DNA from: an uncultured Chlorobiaceae bacterium
GTDB taxonomy: Bacteria > Bacteroidota > Chlorobiia > Chlorobiales > Chlorobiaceae
Length of the DNA stretch: 64,000 bases
Assembly: GCA_903994635.1 (NCBI GenBank)
Contig: CAJEXQ010000004.1
Span: 58,721 to 122,720 of the forward strand
Direction: 5' to 3'
The notes beneath the pieces are model-generated. The model ran no database searches. It saw only the letters and a program-made list of their open reading frames with translations, and had not been told where the DNA came from. Numbering within the stretch: the stretch's first letter is position 1; the number at the start of each line of letters is the position of its first letter. A program made the translations under genes and the position numbers. Positions 25,124 to 34,858 of this stretch are shown in pieces.

Positions 25124-26545
25124 TTATTTCCCAATGCAGAAGCGCTCAAAGATAAGGGTTAGGATCTCTTCGTTGACCACTTTTCCGGTAATTTCTCCGA
25201 TGTACTCCAGCGCTGAACGGAGCTCAAAGGCGACTAATTCGGTACCGGTTCCTCGGTCGATCAGCGCCTGTGCATTGCGGAGGGCATCGGAGGCGTTGCG
25301 GAGCGCTTCATAGTGGCGGAGGCTGGTGACGAGCACACTCGCCTCTTGTTGTTTGTCAAGCCCCTCAACCATGATGCACATCTCATGCGTGAGACGGTCA
25401 AGCCCTTCTCTTTTTGCCGCAGCAATGCCGCAAACTTCGCTGCCAGTTGCTGCACGCAGTTGTTTGAGTCGTTCGGCGCTGTCCGGGGTGATGTCGGTTT
25501 TATTGGCAACCACCAGCAGACGCGCTGACGGGTAACGAACGAGGAATTCTGCAATTACGGGAACTTCATCAAGGTAGTTGTCAAGGCTGATATCGAGGAG
25601 GTAGATAATCATATCGGCCTCAGAGATTTTTTTGTAACTGCGCCTGATTCCTTCATGCTCACTCTCCTCCCTTCCTTCGCGAAGTCCGGCAGTATCGGTC
25701 AGGCGAAACATTGTTTTTTCATACACAAAACACTCTTCGATATAGTCGCGCGTTGTGCCAGGGATATGGCTCACTATGGAGCGCTCCTCGCCAAGCAGCG
25801 CATTGAGCAGTGTCGATTTCCCGGCATTTGGTTTTCCGGCAATTACTGTTGCAACTCCCTCTTTCAAAATCCTGCCGTGCTGGTAGGAGTCAATAAGGCG
25901 ACAAAGCTCTTTCTGCAGCTCACGAAGCTCTTTCTGCAGTTGGCTGCGGCTCTGGAATTCAACATCCTCCTCACTGAAGTCAAGCTCAAGCTCAAGGAGG
26001 GCGCATGAACGCAGAAGCTGCTCCCGCATGGCATCAAGCCGGGTGGAGAGTGTGCCTTGCATCTGGGTTACTGCAGTGCGGAATGCTGATTCGGATCGTG
26101 CATGGATCATCTCGCCAATCGCTTCTGCCTGCAAGAGGTCAATGCGGCCGTTAAGAAACGCCCGCCGGGTAAACTCTCCGGGCTCAGCAAGCCGACACCC
26201 CTCATCAAGCAACACCTTCAGGATATGTTTTACCACAACCGGCCCTCCATGGCAGCTCAGCTCAACCATATCCTCCATGGTAAAGGAGTTTGGGGAGCGA
26301 AATACCAGCGCAACCACCTCGTCAACCAGCCCCTCGCTGTCGTATACGGCACCAAAATGGGCCCTGAACCCTTTGGATTGTGCGAAATGGAATGCCTGGC
26401 TTCCCTTTTTATGAAACACCCTCATGGCAATATCAAAAACCCCCTTGCCGCTGATACGGACAACCGCAAGAGCGCCAATACCCACTGGCGTGGCTATGGC
26501 GGCGATTGGCTCTCCCTGTTCTGGCGGAGTGAACGGTGCGGTCAT
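25124..26545 (-). CDS. mnmE: tRNA-modification GTPase MnmE
   Basis: This 473-residue protein has an N-terminal folate-binding domain starting IAAIATPVGIGALAVVRISG, a helical domain, and an inserted GTPase domain with GKPNAGKSTLLNALLG, DTAG and NKTD. The C-terminal FCIGK contains the functional Cys. With MnmG it makes the (c)mnm5 modification on wobble U34 of tRNAs. I start at ATG 26545 (MTAPFTPPEQGEP); a longer frame to 26569 adds eight residues. It stands alone, with mazG divergent. Confidence 0.95.
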   Translation of the reverse strand: MTAPFTPPEQGEPIAAIATPVGIGALAVVRISGKGVFDIAMRVFHKKGSQAFHFAQSKGFRAHFGAVYDSEGLVDEVVALVFRSPNSFTMEDMVELSCHGGPVVVKHILKVLLDEGCRLAEPGEFTRRAFLNGRIDLLQAEAIGEMIHARSESAFRTAVTQMQGTLSTRLDAMREQLLRSCALLELELDFSEEDVEFQSRSQLQKELRELQKELCRLIDSYQHGRILKEGVATVIAGKPNAGKSTLLNALLGEERSIVSHIPGTTRDYIEECFVYEKTMFRLTDTAGLREGREESEHEGIRRSYKKISEADMIIYLLDISLDNYLDEVPVIAEFLVRYPSARLLVVANKTDITPDSAERLKQLRAATGSEVCGIAAAKREGLDRLTHEMCIMVEGLDKQQEASVLVTSLRHYEALRNASDALRNAQALIDRGTGTELVAFELRSALEYIGEITGKVVNEEILTLIFERFCIGK

Positions 26546-26759
26546 GATTTCAAGCGGTAAAAGTGGCAAAACAGCTCCCTGCGGGCAAGTATAAGAAATA
26601 GTGACAAGAAAGTGGTAACTTCTTTAATTGAGATACGAACGAAAAAAAGTATAATCAAAATTTCTCGCTGATGCTCGAAATGGCAGGATTATATATTTGA
26701 ACGTGATGCGGAATTGCGGAATGACTTTTTTCCACGCATTTATGCCTGAAAAAACAACG

Positions 26760-27557
26760 ATGGGACAATTGAAAGCTGACATTGTCGCCCAGAAAGAGAG
26801 AACCCTTCCCCAACAGTTTGAGCGGGTGCTGGCTCTGGTCAAGGTATTGCGGCAGGAGTGCCCCTGGGACAGGAAGCAGACTCCGGAGTCGCTGGCTCAT
26901 CTGCTGCTTGAGGAGAGCTATGAGCTGGTGCATGCTATCGATCAGCACGATGAAAGCGAACTGAAAAAAGAGATCGGTGATCTGTTTATGCATCTCTGTT
27001 TTCAGGTGCAGCTCAGTGAGGAGCGTGGCACATTCTCGTTTAACGATGTTTTTGATGCTCTCTGCCAGAAGCTGGTTCATCGCCACCCGCATGTTTTTGG
27101 TGACACTGTGGCTGAAACTGAAGGTGACGTGCTGAAAAACTGGGAGATGCTCAAGCTCCGCGAGGGGCGGAAAAGTCTGCTTGATGGCGTGCCGACAGCC
27201 ATGTCAGAGCTACTTCGTGCCTACCGTGTACAGAAGAAGGTGGCCGGAGTCGGCTTCGACTGGCAGAGTGACGAGGGCGTGCTCGACAAGCTTGTTGAAG
27301 AGATCGAAGAGCTGAAACATGCTGCCAGCAAGGAGGAGCAGGAGGATGAGTTCGGTGATCTGCTCTTCACTCTCGTCAATTACAGCCGTTTTCTTGGCGC
27401 AAACCCTGAAGACTCGCTCCGTAAAGCCACCAACAAGTTTATTGGCCGTTTCATCAGGGTTGAAGAACAGGTAGGGGCATCAGGTCGCCCATGGCAGGAG
27501 TACACCCCCGATGAGCTGGATCTGCTGTGGCGGGTGGCGAAAAAGGGGGAGGAGTAA
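26760..27557 (+). CDS. mazG: Nucleoside triphosphate pyrophosphohydrolase MazG
   Basis: This 265-residue protein contains two MazG domains. The first has CPWDRKQT, LLLEESYEL and KKEIGDLFMHLCFQ (ExxE/ExxD metal sites). The second has KLVEEIEELKHA and DEFGDLLFTLVN. It hydrolyses NTPs to NMP and pyrophosphate, cleaning abnormal nucleotides or tuning ppGpp. I chose ATG 26760 because family similarity starts there; ATG 26742 and TTG 26697 are in-frame alternatives. It is convergent with the TOPRIM gene (15 bp apart). Confidence 0.92.
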   Translation: MGQLKADIVAQKERTLPQQFERVLALVKVLRQECPWDRKQTPESLAHLLLEESYELVHAIDQHDESELKKEIGDLFMHLCFQVQLSEERGTFSFNDVFDALCQKLVHRHPHVFGDTVAETEGDVLKNWEMLKLREGRKSLLDGVPTAMSELLRAYRVQKKVAGVGFDWQSDEGVLDKLVEEIEELKHAASKEEQEDEFGDLLFTLVNYSRFLGANPEDSLRKATNKFIGRFIRVEEQVGASGRPWQEYTPDELDLLWRVAKKGEE

Positions 27558-27572
27558 AGAGTTGAGCAATTA

Positions 27573-28145
27573 CTATGATTCCATCGGGATTCTGCCAATC
27601 TCATCAATTTTTCTGATAAAATAGGCAGCGCTTGGGCAGTCGGGGTGTGATGCCGCTCTTTCAGGGCTGAAATATTGAACTGAGCGTCTGGCAAGCATTT
27701 TTTTGCTTATACCGCGACCTGTTTTGTCCAAAAAGAGTTGCTTGAGAACATCAAATGGCATCAGTTCTGTTTTTTCAGGCGCTTCATAAGGCACGATTTT
27801 TCCTTTAAGCAAATTTTCAAGCAAAAGGGTATCGGCAAGAAACCATGCCTCAATCGCCTTGCGGGCAACAATCACCACACACTCCTTGCAGTTGCCAACT
27901 CTCGTTTTGGTTTGGGTAACGCAACTATCGCATTCGAGATCCGTCAAGATCAAAATTTTCGCGGGATTCCAAACTTTTGCCTGTTCAATATAGAGATCAA
28001 TATTGCCCGGGCAGAGGTTGCCGCCACCACGCACATTTATTACAGGCCCAACCTTTGTAATTCCTCTCTCTTTGAACCAGGGAACCAACGCTTCAATCAG
28101 AATCTTTTCGACATCACCCTCAACAATAAAGGAGACTTTTACCAT
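27573..28145 (-). CDS. TOPRIM-like nuclease partner (DUF4276-like)
   Basis: This 190-residue protein begins VKVSFIVEGDVEKILIEAL, the Glu-containing first TOPRIM strand, and has KILILTDLECDSC with the acidic DLE pair in the place of the second metal motif. No signal or membrane segment is present. It overlaps the end of the ATPase gene by 7 bp, so the two are translated together. Paired AAA-ATPase plus TOPRIM genes resemble split OLD-family nucleases, several of which are anti-phage systems (PARIS, Gabija-like, AbiL). The defence role here is inference; a housekeeping repair role cannot be excluded. Confidence 0.65.
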   Translation of the reverse strand: MVKVSFIVEGDVEKILIEALVPWFKERGITKVGPVINVRGGGNLCPGNIDLYIEQAKVWNPAKILILTDLECDSCVTQTKTRVGNCKECVVIVARKAIEAWFLADTLLLENLLKGKIVPYEAPEKTELMPFDVLKQLFLDKTGRGISKKMLARRSVQYFSPERAASHPDCPSAAYFIRKIDEIGRIPMES

Positions 28146-29236
28146 GGAACTCCTCCATCAAACAGGTTCGATAACCACATGGTATCCAATCGCATTTTGT
28201 GATAGTCGTAGTTGGAATACTTCTCTGCGACACGGGATATTCTGGTTATTCCCTCTGGTTTGTCAACAATAAAAAGATTGTTGTATGGAGTACAGCGAAC
28301 GACGGTTTCGCTATGTGTGTTGATGTAGACAGGCGCAACCAGGCCCGCAACTTCGATGAATAACTCAACCAACTCCTCAATAGCCTTCGGATGCAAACCA
28401 CGCTCAGGCTCTTCGATCATCGCTAATCCAATGCGATGTCCATAAATAATTGCCATTAAAGATAATGCGTAGATGGTTCCGTCAGAGACAAGCCTTGCGG
28501 GAAAGCGCTTGCGAGTGCCCATCTCTTTGAACGTGACGTACACCTTTCCATCCAGACTGCTTTTTTCGGATCGAACATTCTCCATTGATGGCACGAGAAA
28601 CTGTATTAATTCCACAACGGACCCATGATCTTGTTCACTTTTTTCCAGTTTCTGCAACACTGATGAAAGGTTACTTGCCTGTTCGTCCAGCTCACCATTT
28701 TTTGATGGCTTCACTGGTTCTCTTGCACGATTTGGATCAATCCTGTACCGCCGACACCCCCTCATGAAATCAAGAAATGGCTGGGCATCTTCATCAACCA
28801 GATTGAGCGCGGTTCGGTTATCGGCATAGTCAACATTGGTTTTGGCTCCTTTGATGCGCAACAAGCCTCTTCGACGATACAAAACCTCTTGCTCATCAAT
28901 CATAAAGGCCTCTTCCATGCGGATCTGACCGTCGCAATCACGAAGAATCAGTGAGTAGAAATAGAGTTTTTCAGCTTGAAGAGAAAGAGCAAATTCCATT
29001 TTTTTTGCATACCCAGCCTTAACTTTCTGGCAGTGGATACTTTCATACCCTTCATGCGCCTGCATAGCCACGTCAGCCCCAATCAGGATGACGTCCCGAT
29101 AAAATTCAATTGCCTCAAAAAGATTGGATTTGCCCGCGCCATTAGAGCCAGCAAAAACAGCATAGTCTGGCATGTTACTCAATTGCACATCGACCAGATT
29201 TTTGAAATTCCGGATTTGAAATCCTGTGATTTTCAT
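28139..29236 (-). CDS. OLD/RecF-like AAA ATPase
   Basis: This 365-residue protein begins KITGFQIRNFKNLVDVQL with Walker A GSNGAGKSN near residue 35. The late Walker B is MIEEPERGLHPKAI, and YINTHSETVV is the switch region, the pattern of AAA_15/AAA_21 ATPases such as OLD, AriA and AbiL-type proteins. I start at ATG 29236, which overlaps the treS stop as ATGA; the frame extends upstream to 29281 but that part lies within treS. It is followed by, and overlaps, the TOPRIM gene. Being translationally coupled to a trehalose gene is unusual for a defence-type ATPase. Confidence 0.75.
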   Translation of the reverse strand: MKITGFQIRNFKNLVDVQLSNMPDYAVFAGSNGAGKSNLFEAIEFYRDVILIGADVAMQAHEGYESIHCQKVKAGYAKKMEFALSLQAEKLYFYSLILRDCDGQIRMEEAFMIDEQEVLYRRRGLLRIKGAKTNVDYADNRTALNLVDEDAQPFLDFMRGCRRYRIDPNRAREPVKPSKNGELDEQASNLSSVLQKLEKSEQDHGSVVELIQFLVPSMENVRSEKSSLDGKVYVTFKEMGTRKRFPARLVSDGTIYALSLMAIIYGHRIGLAMIEEPERGLHPKAIEELVELFIEVAGLVAPVYINTHSETVVRCTPYNNLFIVDKPEGITRISRVAEKYSNYDYHKMRLDTMWLSNLFDGGVPW

Positions 29237-32200
29237 GACTCCAGAATCTTCAGGATACCACGAAGCGGAATTGCAGCCCATTCTGGTCGGTTGTTCAGCT
29301 CGTAGTTGAGCTCATAGATTGCCTTGTTCATCAGGTAGCCGCGCATCAGATGCTCACGCTGTTTTGGATCGGCAGGAACAATATCGCTCCCCCTGGTATT
29401 TTCAAAATAGCTGTCGATAAAGTGCTGGCCAACGTAAAAACTCCAGCGGTCGGCCCATGGCCTGAGGGCAACCTGCTCTTCGGGGCGGATGAGCGACCGA
29501 ATCTGCTGGAGCGCATTGAAGGCAGCGTAGTCGAAAGAGCGGAGCATGCCTGATATATCGCGGAAGACTGAGCGCTTGATCTTGCGCTCGGAGAGTGGGC
29601 GCGAAGGCTCTCCCTCAAAATCGATAATCACAAAGTCTTTGCCGGTAAAGAGCACCTGGCCGAGGTGGTAGTCTCCGTGAATCCTGATTTTCAGTGTGTC
29701 AATTTTCTCAAGTCGGATTGGATCAAATTGCTGCAAAATCTGCTTTTGCTTCTGGATAAAAAGAGTGGCGAGTTCTTTTTGCTCCGCAGGCAACTGTGGC
29801 ATGATTTCGCGGACAAGAATGACCGCTCGCTTAACCTGCTCGCACATCGCCTGGTAAATGGAGCGCTGGTAGAGTGAGGTGAATGGTTCTGGAGCAAATG
29901 CCGGATCATTGTTGAGAGAGGCCAGGGAGAGGTGCATTTCAGCGGTACGCTCTGCCAGCTTTTCAATCATGCCAAGATAGATTTCCCCAATCAATTCCTG
30001 CATGATATCAGGGATTTGTACGGGCTCGCCACTCAGTGCTGGCAGAGGGGGCAGCGTGAGGCCTGTGTGCATCCTGATGATGATATCGTCATAATATCGT
30101 TTTGCCTGACCGAGCGAAAGCTGCCAGGCATCCCCTTCGTTCTTTACATAGTTCTGCAATATGCCAAGTGAGAAGAGGCGGGTGCGGCTCTGGTTGTAGT
30201 TCAGGGAACCAAGGTAGTTCGGCAGATGAGTAAAATCGGTGTGGTCGCTCAGTGTGCTGCACATTTCTACTTCGGGAGAGACCCCGATTTCAATGCGGCG
30301 GTAGAGCTTCAGACAAAGATTGTTATGGAACCTGATTGAGGTGTTTGTCTGTTCGACACCCATCAGGTGTGGTTCAGGCTCTTCTCCAGCCATGCTTTCG
30401 CTGATAGCGTTGAGCTTCAGTGACTTCAGGCCGGATACAAGGCCAGCTTTCCCGGGCCATGTCTCTTTGCCGGTAACGAGGTGGTAGAGCTGGATCAGAA
30501 AGTGGCGGTCGAAAGTTGCATCGCAAAGATATCCCTCTTCATCACCCACAACAACTTGAGCAATCACCCTCTTGCTGAAGTTGTCGTCCGAAGCGCTGAT
30601 GGCGGAGAGTGGTGAAAAACAGACCGGCAGTTGATAGAGATCGTTTTCGCCACTTGAATAGTGCACCTCAGTTATCAGTAATTTCGCTTTTGCAATTCCT
30701 GTGACAGGAATTGTGTCGACAATGGAAATGCGCATGATATTGCGGGCCTTGCCGCCAAACCAGCGACTTGCGTTGAAGTACTGGGGCAGAATCTCTGTTT
30801 CAAGCAGGTCGCGGCTTTTTCCGGTAAAGAGGCCGGGCCAGCGGGAGACGGTGGTAAAAGGTGTTTCAAGAAAAGGACGGGTAGCACTATTTTCCGCCTC
30901 CTTGACCAGCTTCAGCCAGTAGTAACCGTAGGAACCGAGGGCAACCATGTAAGGTGATTGCCTTATTTTCGGAAAGCGGTTCAGGCTGAACACCTCTTCC
31001 GGGATAAATCCGTCAAAACGGGAGAGATCAATCATCACGGCCTGTGCGTTTTTTGACAGGTTGATGATGGAGAGGATAGTCTCATCCTCAAACTGGCGAA
31101 TAAATACAAGCGCCTTGGGGTTGCTTACCTCCAGGAACTCAATGGAACCGCGGCTGAGGGATTTGTAGCGGTGAGCGGTTGAGATGGTGTGGCGCATCCA
31201 CCATAGGAGGGAGTTGACGTTGCTCTCCTGAACCTCCACGTTGACCGCCTCATAGTGGTATTCGGGGTCGATGATGACCGGTAACTGGAGCCGCTGTGGA
31301 TTGGCACGCGAAAAGCCGGCATTCCGGTCGGAGTTCCACTGCATGGGGGTGCGGACACCATCGCGGTCGCCAAGGTAAAAGTTGTCGCCCATACCGATTT
31401 CGTCACCGTAGTAGAGTACCGGAGTGCCGGGAAGCGAGAGCAGCATGATGTTCATCAGCTCAATTTTGCGGCGGTCATTGGCCATGAGCGGCGCAAGGCG
31501 GCGACGGATACCGAGGTTGATGCGGGCTTTGGGATCGTTGGCATAGATCCGGCGCATGTAGTCGCGCTCCTCGTCGGTGACCATCTCAAGCGTCAGCTCG
31601 TCATGGTTGCGCAGGAACGATGCCCACTGGCAGTTCTCCGGAATTTCGGGTGTCTGTTCGAGAATATCGAGAATGGGGAAGCGGTCTTCGGTGGCTACCG
31701 CCATATACATGCGCGGCATCAGCGGGAAATGGAAGTTCATGTGACAGAGGTCACCTGTGCCGAAATAGGCCGCAGAATCTTCGGGCCACTGGTTGGCTTC
31801 AGCGAGCAGCATACGGTTGGGGTAGTGCTCGTCAACATAGGCACGCAGCCCCCTCAGGTAGTCGTAGGTCTTGGGCAGATTTTCGCAGTTGGTACCCTCT
31901 TCCTCATAAAGGTAAGGCACGGCATCGAGCCGGAGTCCGTCAACGCCCATCCCGAGCCAGAAATCAAGAACATTGCGGAGCGCCTCATGAACGGCAGGGT
32001 TTTCAAAGTTCAGATCGGGCTGGTGATGGTAGAAGCGGTGCCAGTAATATTGCCCGGCAACCGCGTCCCAGCTCCAGTTGGATGCCTCGAAATCCTGAAA
32101 AATGATGCGTGTTTCTGAATATTTTTTGGGATCGTCACTCCATACATAATAGTTCCGTTCGGGCGATCCGGCAGGTGCTTTTCTGGCACGCTGAAACCAG

Positions 32201-32535
32201 GCGTGCTGGTCAGAGGTATGATTTACCACCAGCTCGGTAATCACCTTCAGCCCAAGGTTGTGAGCCTCTTCAAGAAATTCCCGGAAATCTTCCATCGTCC
32301 CGTAGTCGGGGTTAACGCTCATGTAGTCGGCTATATCGTAGCCATCATCGCGAAGCGGCGAGGGATAAAAGGGGAGCAACCAGATCGCCGTAATGCCAAG
32401 ACTTTGCAGATAGCCTAGCTTCTGGCGCAATCCCTGAAAATCGCCAATACCGTCATTGTTGCTGTCGTAGAATGTCTTGATATGTGCTTCGTAAATGATC
32501 GCATCTTTGTACCAGAGCGGTTCGGGTTGATACAT
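29233..32535 (-). CDS. treS: Trehalose synthase-maltokinase fusion (TreS-Mak)
   Basis: This 1100-residue fusion has an N-terminal GH13 domain: VVNHTSDQHAWF near 103, VDGLRLDAVPYL with nucleophile Asp204, LAEANQW with Glu246, and FLRNHDELTLEM near 307. It isomerises maltose and trehalose. The C-terminal half (from about 575) is a maltokinase of the APH fold, with HGDYHLGQVLF and VIIDFEGEPSRP, making maltose-1-phosphate from maltose and ATP. Together with the upstream glgE this gives the complete TreS-Pep2-GlgE route from trehalose to alpha-glucan. GlgE ends 50 bp before its start. Its stop overlaps the ATPase start. Confidence 0.93.
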   Translation of the reverse strand: MYQPEPLWYKDAIIYEAHIKTFYDSNNDGIGDFQGLRQKLGYLQSLGITAIWLLPFYPSPLRDDGYDIADYMSVNPDYGTMEDFREFLEEAHNLGLKVITELVVNHTSDQHAWFQRARKAPAGSPERNYYVWSDDPKKYSETRIIFQDFEASNWSWDAVAGQYYWHRFYHHQPDLNFENPAVHEALRNVLDFWLGMGVDGLRLDAVPYLYEEEGTNCENLPKTYDYLRGLRAYVDEHYPNRMLLAEANQWPEDSAAYFGTGDLCHMNFHFPLMPRMYMAVATEDRFPILDILEQTPEIPENCQWASFLRNHDELTLEMVTDEERDYMRRIYANDPKARINLGIRRRLAPLMANDRRKIELMNIMLLSLPGTPVLYYGDEIGMGDNFYLGDRDGVRTPMQWNSDRNAGFSRANPQRLQLPVIIDPEYHYEAVNVEVQESNVNSLLWWMRHTISTAHRYKSLSRGSIEFLEVSNPKALVFIRQFEDETILSIINLSKNAQAVMIDLSRFDGFIPEEVFSLNRFPKIRQSPYMVALGSYGYYWLKLVKEAENSATRPFLETPFTTVSRWPGLFTGKSRDLLETEILPQYFNASRWFGGKARNIMRISIVDTIPVTGIAKAKLLITEVHYSSGENDLYQLPVCFSPLSAISASDDNFSKRVIAQVVVGDEEGYLCDATFDRHFLIQLYHLVTGKETWPGKAGLVSGLKSLKLNAISESMAGEEPEPHLMGVEQTNTSIRFHNNLCLKLYRRIEIGVSPEVEMCSTLSDHTDFTHLPNYLGSLNYNQSRTRLFSLGILQNYVKNEGDAWQLSLGQAKRYYDDIIIRMHTGLTLPPLPALSGEPVQIPDIMQELIGEIYLGMIEKLAERTAEMHLSLASLNNDPAFAPEPFTSLYQRSIYQAMCEQVKRAVILVREIMPQLPAEQKELATLFIQKQKQILQQFDPIRLEKIDTLKIRIHGDYHLGQVLFTGKDFVIIDFEGEPSRPLSERKIKRSVFRDISGMLRSFDYAAFNALQQIRSLIRPEEQVALRPWADRWSFYVGQHFIDSYFENTRGSDIVPADPKQREHLMRGYLMNKAIYELNYELNNRPEWAAIPLRGILKILES

Positions 32536-32585
32536 GGTGATTTCGTTAAGATGTAAAGTGTTAAAATGAAAAGAAATAATGCGCG

Positions 32586-34592
32586 TCAGGCAAGCGTCAC
32601 CCTGAAAATATGGGCAGGCATGGCCCGTGGATTAATTTCCACATAGTTCCATTCGCTATTCCATTCGTAACGGTGGCCGCTGAGCAGATCTTCGACCTTA
32701 AAGGGGTGAAGGTGTGAGAGTTTGAAGAGCTCGAGCGGGAAGCGGAGCCATCCCCGCTGGGTGCTGGTGTGATTGAGATTGACCACCGTCAGGATAATGT
32801 TGCTGCCATCGGCAGAGCGCTTGACATAGCCCATTAATTGATCGTGCTCATTGCCCGGCGAAGCTTCGATGTGCACAAAGGTGATATCGGTGGTCTGCTG
32901 CAGGGCGGGATTTTCCTTCCTGATCCGGTTGATACGGGTGATCTCCGCCCGGATGTTGCCTGGGCGGTCGAGATCCCATGACCTGATTTCATATTTTTCG
33001 GAATTGAGATACTCCTCCTTCCCTTCGGCGATGGGGATGTACTCGCAAAGCTCATAAGCGGGGCCGTACATGCCGTAGTTCGATGAGAGTGTTGAGGCCA
33101 GCACCAGACGGATGATAAACCTCTCCCGCTCCCCTTTTTGAAATTCTTCATGGAGAATATCGGGGGTGTTTGGCCAGAAGTTTGCCCGCATGAAATGTTT
33201 CAGCGGCGATGAGGTCAGCTCGGTGACGTACTCCTGCAACTCATGCTTGGTGTTTCGCCAGGTAAAGTAACTGTAGGACTGGCTGTAGCCCACCTTGGCT
33301 AATTTTGCCATCAGTTTTGGGCGGGTGAAGGCCTCGGCCAGAAAAACGGTATCGGGATGTTCCTCTCTTATTGATGCGATAGCCCATTCCCAGAAAGGAA
33401 ATGCCTTGGTATGAGGATTATCGACCCGGAAAATCTTCACCCCTTTGCTGATCCAGAAGAGAAAAATGCTTTTTAGCTCAATCCAGAGGTTTTGCCAGTC
33501 ATCCGATTCGAAATTGAGGGGAAGAATATCTTCGTATCGCTTGGGCGGATTTTCGGCAAACTGTACGGTACCGTCAGGGCGCCAGGTAAACCACTGGGGA
33601 TGCTCCTGCACGTAAGGGTGATCGGGGGAGCACTGAAAGGCAATATCAAGGGCCACTGAAATACCGATCTTTTCAGCCGCGGCAACAAATGCTGCAAAAT
33701 CTTCGATTGAACCGAGTTCCGGATGAACAGCCTTGTGCCCGCCATCGCGATTGCCAATTGCCCAACAGCTTCCCGGTTCTCCAGGATTGGCAACGAGCGC
33801 ATTGTTTTTGCCTTTTCGTTTTGTGTCGCCGATTGGATGAATCGGTGGCAGGTAAATAACATCGAATCCCATTCCCGCAACCATCGAAAGCAGACGATGG
33901 CAATCGGTAAAGGTTCCGTGTTTACCAGGTTCTGAAGCCCATGAACGGGGAAAAAACTCATACCAGGCGCTGCATCCTGCCTTTTTCTGCTCAACCGTCA
34001 GGCCGAGTATCTTGTCGTACAGGGCTGTGTGTGTTTTGTCAGGATTACGATCCATCAGAAGGCTGAGTAGCGCATCAAGCGCGGCCGCATTTTGGCCTAC
34101 CCTTGATCTCATTTTAGAGGCAAATATTCTGAGCTTAGCGGCATCAGCTTTTATAGCCCTCTCTGCGCCCTTGTCGACAAGAAGCGCACCGATCAGGAGG
34201 TCAAGCGAAACATCCTGCCCGGCATCAATTTTTTTTTCCATCCCCTTTTTCCATGTCTGGAAATGGTCGACTCTTGCCTCAATCGTGTATTCATAGAGGC
34301 CGGGCAGACCAGCAATAAACGATCCCTTCCAGCGATCATTGCCCTGGGGTGCCATTGGAGCGCGCTTCCACACGGTGCTATCGGCGGGTCTGAAACAGAG
34401 ATCTGCCGATAGCGTATCGGCGCCGTCAACAAAAATGTCGGCTTCAATAACAGTATACCCACCTTCCACCCCTTTTGCCGGGTACTTGCCCCCGTCAAGT
34501 TCAGGTGAAACATTTTCAATGACAACTCGCTGACGGCCGTCAAACATTTGAGCGCTGTACTGGGGAGCCGCCTGTCGGAATGCATTATTCAT
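32586..34592 (-). CDS. glgE: Maltose-1-phosphate maltosyltransferase GlgE
   Basis: This 668-residue GH13_3 enzyme has an N-terminal DUF3416 domain (about 15-210) and a catalytic barrel with YEFFPRSW, IYLPPIHPIG, GVKIFRVDNPHTK (nucleophile Asp391) and FLAEAFTRPKLM (Glu420). It transfers maltosyl units from alpha-maltose-1-phosphate to growing alpha-1,4-glucan. The substrate comes from the TreS-maltokinase fusion encoded just downstream. The two genes form the transcription unit to which the ATPase/TOPRIM pair is attached. It is divergent from prfB, 266 bp apart. Confidence 0.94.
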   Translation of the reverse strand: MNNAFRQAAPQYSAQMFDGRQRVVIENVSPELDGGKYPAKGVEGGYTVIEADIFVDGADTLSADLCFRPADSTVWKRAPMAPQGNDRWKGSFIAGLPGLYEYTIEARVDHFQTWKKGMEKKIDAGQDVSLDLLIGALLVDKGAERAIKADAAKLRIFASKMRSRVGQNAAALDALLSLLMDRNPDKTHTALYDKILGLTVEQKKAGCSAWYEFFPRSWASEPGKHGTFTDCHRLLSMVAGMGFDVIYLPPIHPIGDTKRKGKNNALVANPGEPGSCWAIGNRDGGHKAVHPELGSIEDFAAFVAAAEKIGISVALDIAFQCSPDHPYVQEHPQWFTWRPDGTVQFAENPPKRYEDILPLNFESDDWQNLWIELKSIFLFWISKGVKIFRVDNPHTKAFPFWEWAIASIREEHPDTVFLAEAFTRPKLMAKLAKVGYSQSYSYFTWRNTKHELQEYVTELTSSPLKHFMRANFWPNTPDILHEEFQKGERERFIIRLVLASTLSSNYGMYGPAYELCEYIPIAEGKEEYLNSEKYEIRSWDLDRPGNIRAEITRINRIRKENPALQQTTDITFVHIEASPGNEHDQLMGYVKRSADGSNIILTVVNLNHTSTQRGWLRFPLELFKLSHLHPFKVEDLLSGHRYEWNSEWNYVEINPRAMPAHIFRVTLA

Positions 34593-34858
34593 CGTTCAAT
34601 ATCTTAAAATCTCTGGTTGACACCCGGGGAATCCCGGACATAAAGCTGCGCCCCCGGCAAAACATTTTTGGCACCGCTCCCTCTATTTTTACAGAAGGGA
34701 AAATATGAAATCTCCTTTACTTTTTTGCGCAGATACTCTTCTAATTTAACGGAGAGTGTCAAATAATTATAATAGTGGTGCCACTTTTGATTTCTCCTGA
34801 AAAAAATTGTTCCTTTAGGGACTCTGTTTTACCAATAAACCAGCGAGAGCAAGAGAAC

